Assembly (NCBI GenBank): GCA_950097015.1
Contig: CATNEN010000038.1
Location: forward strand, 7,252,001 to 7,316,000
Reading direction: 5' to 3'
Length of the DNA: 64,000 nucleotides
From: Macrostomum hystrix
Lineage: Eukaryota > Platyhelminthes > Macrostomidae
The translations under genes and the position numbers were made by a program. Numbering within the stretch: the stretch's first letter is position 1; each line of letters begins with the position of its first letter. The notes beneath the pieces are model-generated. The model ran no database searches. It had not been told where the DNA came from and saw nothing but the letters and a program-made list of their open reading frames with translations. Positions 1 through 10,743 of this stretch are shown one piece after another.

Positions 1-545
1 GACCTCCACCTGTTCTAAACTGACCCCCACCTGTTCTAACCTAACCTTCACCTGTTCTACACTGACCCCCCTGTTCTTAACTGACCCCACCTGTTCTAAA
101 CTGACCTCCACCTGTTCTAAACTGACCCCCACCTGTCCTTACCTGACACCCCCTGTTCTTAACTGACCCCGACCTGTTCCATTAACCTGACCCCGACCTG
201 TTCCATTAACCTGAACCCCACCTGTTCCATTAACCTGACACCGACCTGTTCCATTAACCTGACCCCCACCTGTTCCATTAACCTGACCCCCACCTGTTCT
301 TAACTGAACCCCACCTGTTATATTAGCCTGACCCCCACGTGTCCTAACCTGACCCTCACCTGTAATAACTTGACCCCCACCTGTAATCACTTGCCCCCCA
401 CCTGTAATAACTTGACCCTCACCTGTAATAACTTGCCCCCACCTGTAATAACTTGCCCCCCACCTGTAATAACTTGACCCTCACCTGACATAACCTGACC
501 CCTACCTGTAGAAACCTGACCCCCACCTTAAATAACCTGACCCCA
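1..545. repeat. Minisatellite, 20-24 bp units, running into a splice acceptor
   Basis: Degenerate tandem repeat built on a C-rich motif like CTGACCCCCACCTGTT. Three sub-blocks follow each other: units of about 20 bp, then about 24 bp units carrying CCATTAACC, then about 20 bp units carrying GTAATAACTTG. The array runs directly into the acceptor CCCCAG of the TIR-SAM exon, so it is the 3' part of an intron. The beginning lies outside the window. Confidence 0.9.
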
Positions 546-546
546 G

Positions 547-1127
547 AGGCGGAGTACGCGCACCGCAGCAACAAGAAGCTGATTCCGCTGCTGATGGAGC
601 GCGGCTACAAGCCCAATGGCTGGCTTGGCCTCATCCTGGGTGCTGGGCTGTACCACGACTTCTCCGGCAAATATCCCTTCGAGGCCAAGCTGCCGGAGCT
701 GCTGAGCGCGATTCGTAAGTTTCTCGAACTCGACTCCGTCGACGCCGCCCCGCGGCCTGTCGGACAGTCGCGGCAGAATCAAGCGACGCCGACTGGCCCG
801 AAGCCCGCAGTCAGCCGGCTGGAACACGAGATGCCGACCCCGCCACCGCCTCCGCTGCCGCCGATTGTTGGCAAGTTGGAGAAATCTTTGACAGACATTA
901 GTGCCTGGACTGCCGTCGACATTGACGCGTGGCTGGGCCGGAGGAGCGACGGCCAGGCGATGATTCAGTGGCTGCGCGGTCGCCGACTGACCGGGGTGGC
1001 TCTAAGGGTGCTGCTGGACATGCGCAAGCGGGCGCCGCAAGCCTTCTACGCCACGGTTGAGAAACACTTCGACTTCGGCGAGTTTGCACTGATGGCCGAG
1101 TTTATCAACGCCTTGGAGGAGCTGTGA
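547..1127 (+). CDS. TIR-SAM protein, terminal exon (partial gene)
   Basis: The exon follows the acceptor CCCCAG at 541-546 and ends with TGA at 1125-1127, giving about 193 codons; the start of the gene is upstream of the window. The first 60 residues are the C-terminal half of a cytosolic TIR domain: EAEYAHRSNKKLIPLLM, then GYKPNGWLGLILG and YHDFSGKYPFE, a signature I recognise from TIR_2-type domains of invertebrate TIR proteins. A proline-rich linker follows (PTPPPPPLPP). The last 75 residues resemble a SAM domain: W..VDIDAWL, a central LTGVALRVLL and a long final helix. TIR domains signal in innate immunity or hydrolyse NAD; the catalytic glutamate region is not certain here because the N-terminal half is missing. 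The order TIR then SAM is the reverse of SARM1. No downstream exon is needed because a stop is present. Confidence 0.75.
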
Positions 1128-2512
1128 ATGCGTTGCATCACCAAGTGGTTGAACTGTGAATGAGTTGCATCACCAAGTGGTTGAACTGTGAATGAGTTGC
1201 ATCACCAAGTGGTTGAACTGTGAATGAGTTGCATCACCAAGTGGTTGAACTGTGAATGAGTTGCATCACCAAGTGGTTGAACTGTGAATGAGTTGCATCA
1301 CCAAGTGGTTGAACTGTGAATGAGTTGCATCACCAAGTGGTTGAACTGTGAATGAGTTGCATCACCAAGTGGTTGAACTGTGAATGAGTTGCATCACCAA
1401 GTGGTTGAACTGTGAATGAGTTGCATCACCAAGTGGTTGAACTGTGAATGAGTTGCATCACCAAGTGGTTGAACTGTGAATGCGTTGCATCACCAAGTGG
1501 TTGAACTGTGAATGAGTTGCCTCATCAACTGGGTGAGCTGTGAATGAGTTGCCTCATCAACTGGGTGAGCTGTGAATGAGTTGCCTCATCAACTGGGTGA
1601 GCTGTGAATGCGTTGAATCACCAAGTGGTTGAACTGTGAATGAGTTGCCTCATCAACTGGGTGAGCTGTGAATGAGTTGCCTCATCAACTGGGTGAGCTG
1701 TGAATGCGTTGAATCACCAAGTGGTTGAACTGTGAATGAGTTGCGTCATCAACTGGGTGAGCTGTGAATGAGTTGCCTCATCAACTGGGTGAGCTGTGAA
1801 TGAGTTGCCTCATCAACTGGGTGAGCTGTGAATGCGTTGAATCACCAAGTGGTTGAACTGTGAATGAGTTGCCTCATCAACTGGGTGAGCTGTGAATGAG
1901 TTGCCTCATCAACTGGGTGAGCTGTGAATGAGTTGCCTCATCAACTGGGTGAGCTGTTAATGAGTTGCCTCATCAACTGGGTGAGCTGTGAATGAGTTGC
2001 CTCATCAACTGGGTGAGCTGTGAATGCGTTGAATCACCAAGTGGTTGAACTGTGAATGAGTTGCCTCATCAACTGGGTGAGCTGTGAATGAGTTGCCTCA
2101 TCAACTGGGTGAGCTGTTAATGAGTTGCCTCATCAACTGGGTGAGCTGTGAATGAGTTGCCTCATCAACTGGGTGAGCTGTGAATGCGTTGAATCACCAA
2201 GTGGTTGAACTGTGAATGAGTTGCCTCATCAACTGGGTGAGCTGTGAATGAGTTGCCTCATTAACTGGGTCAGCTGTGAATGAGTTGCCTCATTAACTGG
2301 GTCAGCTGTGAATGAGTTGCCTCATTAACTGGGTCAGCTGTGAATGAGTTGCCTCATTAACTGGGTCAGCTGTGAATGAGTTGCCTCATTAACTGGGTCA
2401 GCTGTGAATGAGTTGCCTCATTAACTGGGTCAGCTGTGAATGCGTTGCCTCATCAACTGGGTGAGCTGTGAATGAGTTGCCTCATTAACTGGGTCAGCTG
2501 TGAATCAGTTGG
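1118..2512. repeat. 32-bp minisatellite with two alternating unit types
   Basis: About 43 tandem units of 32 bp starting at the stop codon of the TIR-SAM exon. Type A carries GCATCACCAAGTGGTTGAAC and dominates the first 400 bp. Type B carries GCCTCATCAACTGGGTGAGC and dominates the rest, with single A-like units (GAATCACCAAGTGG) inserted at intervals. A late block of B units shares a TTAACTGGGTCAGC variant. The array probably lies in the 3' UTR or just behind the gene. Confidence 0.95.
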
Positions 2513-3297
2513 GTCGTTCTCGACCTTGATTTTTGTTACGCATATTCTTGCCGCTGAAAAATGACTGTGATTTATGATCGGATAAAGTTTTTGTGAATTC
2601 GGCACGCATATTTACTATTTAAAATCTTTAGCTTAAAAATTTAAATGAAATTATTTTTTCTGACTGTTTAATAAATCAAGCAGCTTTTTGCCATCGTTGT
2701 TACATGAGTTCTCTTTTAGATATTTTATTAGAATCTCTGCACTTTAAAGCTAGCCTCGTGAACTTTCTAAGAAATTTAGTTTCTTTTCTGGAAACAAAAA
2801 TAAAATTGCTTTTCGAAAATCATTGACTGTCCTTAACTCGGGCGTGATAAAATTAGAAAAATCGTATTTTTCGATGACAAGATTAAGAACTGGGACTTAT
2901 TAGACTAATTTTCAAGGCTTTCTGGTTACCTGCAGTAATAATTATTTACCGCATTTTTATCGAAAGGATACTGCAAATACAATAGGAGCATTTGTTGGAA
3001 GTATTGCAGACAACAGTTGAGGAATGAAGGAATTAAGTACATATACATAGATTTTCATGAACATGTTCATACATGAAAAGGTCCATGCATCTCATATTCA
3101 TACACATTGATTTTTAGAGCAGGGAGGATAAGATCGCGCAATAACAAGTAAGCATTATTCGGTCTAAATAAGGTCAAATAAGGTCACAAAGGGTTACTCT
3201 CACAAAATAATCTGGATCACCTGTTTAAAACACAGAATTTTTAACAATAAACTGAATACACAGATTGTATTGTATTTACAACATGTATTTACATTGC
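2513..3297. other. AT-rich intergenic DNA, nothing recognised
   Basis: AT-rich single-copy-looking sequence without a plausible coding region or a repeat I recognise. It separates the TIR-SAM 3' array from the first SINE1 copy. Confidence 0.6.
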
Positions 3298-3606
3298 AGG
3301 TTGTAGCCTAGTGGTTAGGGCGTCGGACTCGCGACTTGAAGGTCGGGGGTTCGATTTCCGACTCCACTGAAACAATTTGTGTTCGTTAGCAAGACACTTA
3401 ACTCTGCATCGTTTCAGATCACCCAGCTGTTAAATGGGTACCAGCATCAGCTGGGATAATTGAAGGTGGGTGTGGCGTCCCCCAGTCCATGGACTGAACA
3501 GCTCTACGCAGCCTTCAGATGCGCTGCGCAATAGCTGCGACTGTGCTGTCGGCTGCACACCTGGCCCGATTGGGGCAGGTGTAATCAATTATTATTATTA
3601 TTAATT
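3298..3606 (+). mobile_element. SINE1 copy (tRNA-derived)
   Basis: The head is tRNA-like: TAGCCTAGTGGTTAGGGCG (A box) and GGGGTTCGATTTCC at 3346-3359 (B box). The body carries ACCCAGCTGTTAAATGGGTA, then the palindrome CAGTCCATGGACTG. The tail ends in an ATT microsatellite. At least ten copies occur in this window, and this one is close to full length. The SINE superfamily was not identified. Confidence 0.85.
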
Positions 3607-3631
3607 AAAATTGCAGCTTACACTATAAACA

Positions 3632-3672
3632 CCACAGGGGTATTTCAAATACCCCGTGGTGTTTCCACATGG
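3632..3672. mobile_element. Foldback/MITE tip, near-perfect palindrome
   Basis: CACCACAGGGGTATTTC is followed at once by its near-perfect inverted copy AAATACCCCGTGGTG. The same tip sequence bounds the larger foldback elements near 7.3, 17.2 and 63.7 kb, so this is probably a solo terminal remnant next to the SINE1 copy. Confidence 0.6.
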
Positions 3673-3792
3673 GAAATAAGCCTGGTAATCTTAATGCCTT
3701 TAATGCCTTTAAAGTTTAAATTCTCGTAGATAATATTTTGTTAATATCGAACTAATCGATATTCGCCAGAACGCGAAAAAAGACGCGTACAG

Positions 3793-5195
<1,403 letters not shown>

Positions 5196-6344
5196 TTAGA
5201 TTCCATTGTCACCACCCGCTTCGTTGGACCAGCATCGACAAAGCAGGGACCTGTAGCGGCAGCGGAACTTTTTGCCAATCAGGTAAGGTAGCCAGTTCAG
5301 AGCTGGGTTCAGGTAAATCAGGTGATTGAGTAGCACTAGGAGTCGATGCACATTGCCGGTGCAGGTCAAGAGGCCTAGATGCTCCATCAGCTTCATGGCG
5401 GTGAAAGGCGCCTCGCAGACAATGAAGATCACGCTGGTAGAAACGAAAATGCGCGTCTGAGCTGAGGCAGCCGCCACCGCCGGGTGGCTCTCGCTGATTT
5501 CGTTCGCCGCCCGATTCTGAGCGATGGAGCCCTTGATGCTGCGCTGGCTGCGCCTCAGGCTGGCGAGAATAACAACCAGAGAGACCAGCAGAACGGCCAG
5601 CACCAGCAGCCTCGAGGCGAACACAGTGTACAGTCGGTACACCAGCTCGATCCAGTCGTCATGAAACATACACCGAGCCCGCTGGCTGTTCCAGTAGGTG
5701 CTGGCCACGCGGATGCAGGGCACGAAACTCAGCAGCAGAAGCAGCGCCTGCCACAGCCCGATGTTGCGCCGGCGAAGCAGAGTCCGCTGCCTCAACGGGG
5801 CCAGCGTGACGACCAGCGAGGGCAGGCAGAAGCCCAGACGAAGGAACGGACTGCCGTGCAGCAGCCACAGGGTGGCCAGGTAGTACGCTACGCACACCTG
5901 GTAGGTGCTCTGAGTCCGGTAGTTTGGTACGTTCAGTGCTCGGCCAAGCACTGCGGGTGCCAGATAGTGTGTGACAGACTTCCCGCCAACTAGCAGCAGG
6001 TCTGCGCAGCAGGTGACGATCATGCTGAGGCGCAGGGAGAACGGAAAGCACTTCGGGTGGCGCAGCAGCACCAGCAGGCAGCTGGCTTTGCCCCACATGC
6101 CTAGAAACATCATCAGCGGGAATAGCCATGAGAAGACGTGCACGTGAAACGAAACGTAAGCGACCTTCTGCCACGATGGCAGCTCGTCTGCTGAGGAGTT
6201 TGCAGACAGGTTCTGGCTTGGAGCTTCCAGCGGCTCTGTCTCTGCCATCCTTATTTGAGCAGCTTTTCTGTGAGAAACTTTAATGGAGCGAGCTATTGGG
6301 GAGCAATTATACGGTACATCGGAGTAAGGGCTAGCCGCTTGCAT
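5196..6344 (-). CDS. Intronless rhodopsin-like (class A) GPCR, peptide-receptor type
   Basis: A single open frame of 382 codons with seven hydrophobic segments, at about residues 68-94, 103-122, 148-165, 198-215, 243-263, 299-320 and 334-354. Class A features: an Asp in TM2 (CCADLLL, D115), an expected disulphide pair C151 (start of TM3) and C225 (second outer loop), TM6 CEAPF, and TM7 NPALNWLPYLIGKKFR, which takes the place of NPxxY followed by helix 8. The DRY motif after TM3 is absent; RLGFCLP stands in that region. An in-frame ATG at residue 33 (MAETEP, 6246-6248) could be the real start. Its position before the N-glycosylation sequons NLS and NSS is compatible with an extracellular N-terminus. 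The shape suggests a neuropeptide (FMRFamide-like) receptor, but the ligand cannot be told from the sequence. Confidence 0.8.
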   Translation of the reverse strand: MQAASPYSDVPYNCSPIARSIKVSHRKAAQIRMAETEPLEAPSQNLSANSSADELPSWQKVAYVSFHVHVFSWLFPLMMFLGMWGKASCLLVLLRHPKCFPFSLRLSMIVTCCADLLLVGGKSVTHYLAPAVLGRALNVPNYRTQSTYQVCVAYYLATLWLLHGSPFLRLGFCLPSLVVTLAPLRQRTLLRRRNIGLWQALLLLLSFVPCIRVASTYWNSQRARCMFHDDWIELVYRLYTVFASRLLVLAVLLVSLVVILASLRRSQRSIKGSIAQNRAANEISESHPAVAAASAQTRIFVSTSVIFIVCEAPFTAMKLMEHLGLLTCTGNVHRLLVLLNHLIYLNPALNWLPYLIGKKFRCRYRSLLCRCWSNEAGGDNGI

Positions 6345-6469
6345 GTAACCAGCTCATCTCAGACTCATGAGACGGCAGGGGACTCGCTGATTGGGCCTAA
6401 GCCAGTCCGGGTCAGTTTGCGTGTATCGAAAGCATTTTAAGCATGCAATCATTGTAGCTCTTAACAGTA

Positions 6470-7315
6470 GGAAGACCCGCTATTTTCTCCCTTGGGAAAA
6501 TACCCGCTGCCAACTTCCCGACAGCTCCCAAACCAAATGACCGATATTCGTGAAAGTCCACCTTATGGATCGCAAACTTTTACATTTTTAAGTCCCCCAA
6601 CGTCAGCGTCGTTGAGATATTCAACGATTCTTGTGGAAGACCCTCGAAACAAGGACAAGTAGCATTTTTGTGTGTAAGCTTAATGGTGAATCCGTAAAGG
6701 TAATGTCATAATTAACAATATTATCGATGCAATATAAACAACAGTAATAGCCGCTATAGTTTCATGATGAAATTTTGTAGGAAGAAAAATTATGCCTCTA
6801 TTTGTGGTTTTTTCTGACACCAGACGAGAATCTTTGACTATCTCGACGATGTTGTGTGATTCTGAAAGCTGTTTTTATCGGATAGAGCCGAAAATTTTAG
6901 CTAGGTGTTCTGGATTTTCGTGGAAATTGGTTGAATATATATTTGATATAATTAATAATATAATAGTTGATTACACCTGCCCCTATAGGGTCAGATGTGC
7001 AGCTGACAGCACAGCCGCAGCTATTGCGCGGCGCATCTGAAGGCTGCGTACAGCTGTTCAGTCCATGGACTGGGCGGACGCCACACCCACCCTCTATTAC
7101 CCCAGCTAATGCTGGCACCCATTTAACAGCTGGGTGAACTGAAGCTGAGTTAAGTGTCTTGCTAACGGACACAAATTATTCCAGTGGAGTCGGGAAACGA
7201 ACCCCCGACCTTCAAGTCGTGAGTCCGACGCCCTAACCACTAGGCTGCAGAATACGGAATACAGAAATAAGAAAATCGGGCTATTTAAAATGCCCCGTGG
7301 TCTTGCTGCTGTGAA
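6470..7315. mobile_element. Foldback/MITE-like element, interrupted by SINE1
   Basis: The left arm contains CGTTGAGATATTCAACGATT (near 6612). The right arm contains the inverted equivalent CTATCTCGACGATG (near 6837) and ATTTTCGTGGAAATTGG. The outer right tip is GGGCTATTTAAAATGCCCCG (near 7278). The same two arms occur near 17.2-18.0 kb and, for one arm, at 63.7-64.0 kb. A SINE1 copy is inserted in the right arm. There is no transposase frame, so it is non-autonomous. Confidence 0.65.
6967..7250 (-). mobile_element. SINE1 copy inside the foldback element
   Basis: Reverse-strand SINE1: the tail (TTACACCTGCCCC) lies at the low coordinate and the tRNA-like head (CCTAACCACTAGGCTGCAG on the plus strand) at the high end. 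It includes the palindrome CAGTCCATGGACTG. It interrupts the right arm of the foldback element, so it inserted later. Confidence 0.85.
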
Positions 7316-9820
7316 TCAGGCAAAGAGAGCCACAGACGCTAATCTGGGATTAACGAAGGATTTTGCTCTTATCAGGTAGACATTAGCTCAGCATAGAATG
7401 GAAGTCAGGAACACTTTTACAGTTATCTCAAGCTTAAAAGTACAATTCTACTCAATGCTTTTAAAGCTCGTTCTGATCTGACGTTGATCACATGATAGAG
7501 TATGAGTATGAATTTAATTACTGTTATCACCTGTTCAGACCAAATGATAAGCATTGCAGATCGCTGGCAATCGTGACAGTCTAGAGTTGCCACTGCCTAC
7601 TGATTAGCAGAACTCAGGCAATCCAATGCCCCAGTCATGCTTTCTGACAAACTCAAATACTATTAACGGGAGCCAGAAACTTCTAATGCGAAAATAAAAA
7701 CTGCAGTGGTGAGCATAGCCTCAAGATTCTGTACCAGTAGCCCCAGACCCAGGTGCCAAAATCAAGGCCAGGGTAGCGATTCCCAAATCAAGCTTGGCTT
7801 TCCTACTCTGAAACACCCAGAAACTTTGAAAAAAAACACCTAACAATGACTGCAACTGTTGCCGCTAGTAAGCAGTTTTCTGAAAATTGTCTTTCTAAGA
7901 AAAAAGTCGGAAAATCAACTGTGCCGGTCAGCCAGCAGACTCAGGACACGCAACACCGACAATCAGAAGATTTACTTGTCGAACACGCAGCCCAGATGTT
8001 GTCACGGTCTCTTCCTAAATCAGATGGCATGCGTTCACCTAATTCTACCATGGCCTTTGACTTAGCTTTGACTTTGCTGACGAGCAGAAACTGCTGGTAG
8101 ACGAGGAACCTTTCTGTTCGCTCCAGGCATCATTCATGATTTTGGGTGTGTCTCGTGGGAGCAGTGCCGGTTGGTCGCATAAAGAAAATTTAAACTGCAT
8201 CCTTTGGGATTATTCGCAAAATGACATCCTCAGGAGAAAGTCAAAATGAGGTCGGGCAGTTTCTCAGGGTCCAGTAACAGTAGCCCGTGGGGTATTGATT
8301 ACGGTATCCCGGTCTTGACTGCAGAAAGGCACTTACAGGATGCTCAAACATTCTCCAGTGATAATCTAATTCGCTAGCCTAGACAGGGATTTCTACAGTT
8401 GTAAGAATAAAATTTCAATTGAGCTATTTTGAACTGCCCGAGGGAGACAAGTCTGAGCACAGAGGTAATGGCAGCTTCTGAAGAAACGCTGGAGTGCGTA
8501 AGCATCTCCTACTTGGTGTTTGTGCACTTTTGCAATCACTGGCGCTTAATTACCCTAGCAAAGCTGAGTGCAGTTAGAGCGAGAACTCTTATAAGTTCGT
8601 TTAGCCACGCAAAATATTGCTGAAACAGAAATTCAATACGAAACTCCTGCCTGCATGGACTTTAGTGACAGTTGAAGAGATGTACAGCACAACGGCAGCG
8701 CTCTGGACTATTGAATGGTTTCACACTATAGGGCAGGCCATAGACGAAAGCTTTAAAATCCGCACCAGAAGGTCCTACACTTTTTTCTAAGGACCACTAG
8801 AGGAAAAAGGACGGGACACGTTATTTCTTGGAAAATTTAATAAAGGTTGATTTTTACGGAAAATGCACTGGTGGCATTGGAACTTTTCCCGATGACGATG
8901 ATGCTGGAACTTTTCACATTGAAATACTTTTTGTACCTTTTTATTGGAAGTAGATCCAATGCTGTTCTTTTAATATGTCGTGCAAAACATGTTGCATGTC
9001 GTAATACACTTATACTTGATTAGAGTGTGACTGTAAAATTATGTTAGTCACGAGACAGTTTTTGACTAGCTATTGTGCCTCATGATATCGAAATGAAAAT
9101 CAATTATTCATGAATGAAGTGTTTGTAAAATTCGTTCAAGCAACATAGTTTGTAAGATACGCTCGTATATTAAAAGAACAGGACCTCCTTGCTGTAGGAA
9201 CTGTTTGTAGTCGATAGCCGAAATAACACAAGAGCGATTTCAATGCGATTCAGTATATTTTATAACAGCCGAGTTGAGCTGGGGTGGCGGCTAAAGCCGC
9301 ACCCCGTACATCAGTTAACGTGCGTGCCAAGGGGGGTAGAAAGGTGGCAGAGAGAAAGACGCAGGACGCCGCCAACCCCACGCACGCGTGACGGCTGGCG
9401 CCGCCTACACTTGCAATATAAAGTTATCAACAGTTCCAATGTGAAAAAAGTGAAAAGTTCCAATGTCCGCTAGTGCATTTTCCGTGAAAATCTGCCTTTT
9501 AATAAATTTTCCTTCTAGTGGTCTTTGCTTCTTTCATCAATTTTCAACACACCCGATATTTAGACAGTTCATTTTCAACATTGTACGAGTATTTAAAAAC
9601 TAGTTGAGTATTCAAATCTTTCAAACGCAAATCTAATTTAACCAGCAGACATTCGATTTCAACAGTGATTATTATATTTCGACTTGTGCTTTTCTGTCTA
9701 TGGTAAAATCTCCAGCTCTGACGCAAAGCTCACATTCAAAGTAATAGACAGCCGCCATTCTTTTTAGACGAATCGCCGGGTAGTCGCTAAAGACTTTCAG
9801 CAGCCTGGACTTCTGCGAGC
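7316..9820. other. Intergenic region, no gene supported
   Basis: Only short, unremarkable open frames. A stretch at 9270-9410 is GC-rich (GTGCGTGCCAAGGGGGGTAG and following) and is followed by AATATAAAG near 9416, which could be part of a promoter. I could not connect it to a transcript with confidence. Confidence 0.5.
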
Positions 9821-9827
9821 CCCAGCA

Positions 9828-10061
9828 ATGCTACTCGTAGTAGCTGCAACACTCTTATCTGCCGCTGTGTTAAGTACTCCAGCTGAAGGTCGTCTGAAGA
9901 CTGAAGACAGCGCGGCTGTCTGGGGCGACCTGTGCGACATGCTGCATGTGTACCAGTTCCAGACCCAAGCAGCATGTGACAGCTATCACGGTTGCGGTCG
10001 AGTAGGTACTCAGGGCGTTTGTCAGCGCTACAAGTCAATGTTCCGCTGCTACTGCTACTGA
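9828..10061 (+). CDS. Small secreted six-cysteine protein
   Basis: 77 residues from an ATG at 9828. Residues 1-21 form a signal peptide (MLLVVAATLLSAAVLSTPAEG). The mature part of about 56 residues has six cysteines: C36, C50, C56, C65, C74 and C76, spaced C-x13-C-x5-C-x8-C-x8-C-x1-C. The final C-x1-C recalls cysteine-stabilised folds of secreted antimicrobial or signalling peptides, but the C-x3-C of the classical CS-alpha-beta motif is missing. I do not recognise the family. The stop TGA follows CYCY directly. It lies on the strand opposite to the lectin/Sushi gene, less than 700 bp from that gene's last mapped exon. A role in defence or mucus is only a guess. All cysteines lie in one exon. 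Confidence 0.65.
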   Translation: MLLVVAATLLSAAVLSTPAEGRLKTEDSAAVWGDLCDMLHVYQFQTQAACDSYHGCGRVGTQGVCQRYKSMFRCYCY

Positions 10062-10254
10062 CTATTAACTTTTAAGTGGCTGAATACTCCCCAATATTAA
10101 CACCTGTTCCATTTCATCACTTATTCCTGCCTATGGAAACAATATATAGTACAGAAAGAATTTGTTCGCTATGTAAATACATTGTTTATTGAGATAATTA
10201 AAGCATGATTTATTAAAAGTAATTATTTTTATTTATACTAATTTGTTACACATT

Positions 10255-10425
10255 TGGGCAGCTGACAGCACAGCACACGACGCCACAAGAAGATCTCAAT
10301 TGCCCCGCAGATGCTGGAACCCATTTAACAGTTGGGTGAACTGAAGCAATGCAGAGTCAAGTGTCTTGCTGAAGGACACAAATTGCTCCAGTGGAGTATA
10401 GAATCCAACCCGCGACCTTCGAACA
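10255..10425 (-). mobile_element. SINE1 fragment
   Basis: Degenerate reverse-strand SINE1 containing CATTTAACAGTTGGGTGAAC and AGTGTCTTGCTGAAGGACAC. The tRNA-like head and part of the tail are eroded, and the central palindrome is missing. Confidence 0.7.
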
Positions 10426-10654
10426 ACAATCTACTGTAGCTGCTCATAAACACATTTTAATAAAGAGCCGTATAAGTAGGCGCTTAAAATTCTTATACAC
10501 TGACGTCTTAGAGTTGTAACTTTACAAATAAAAAACTTGGAAAAAATTAAAAATCTATTTATTTGATCAGCAAAAAATATACAAGAGTAGTTTTCAGTAC
10601 ATACGCGTACAAAGAAATTCATAGTAACTTTTGCGTAAATCTTTTCTAAAAAAC

Positions 10655-10695
10655 TTACCTGCTCAAACTTACCTGCCAAAACTTACCCCCGGAGT
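10655..10695 (-). other. Three consecutive consensus splice donors
   Basis: On the minus strand GTAAGTTT occurs three times in a row at a spacing of about 14 bp (plus strand: AAACTTACC repeated). The sites lie just 3' of the last mapped exon of the lectin/Sushi gene. They match the donor consensus better than the GTAAAA site at 10738-10743, so the exon may extend to one of them. Confidence 0.6.
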
Positions 10696-10743
10696 AGCTT
10701 CTCAGTGGCGCACTGAAATCAGCGGTTCTCGCGGTCATTTTAC

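Noticed and set aside
3298-3370. Functional tRNA gene
   Set aside because: A and B boxes are present but the cloverleaf is not complete, and the sequence continues into a repeated SINE body.
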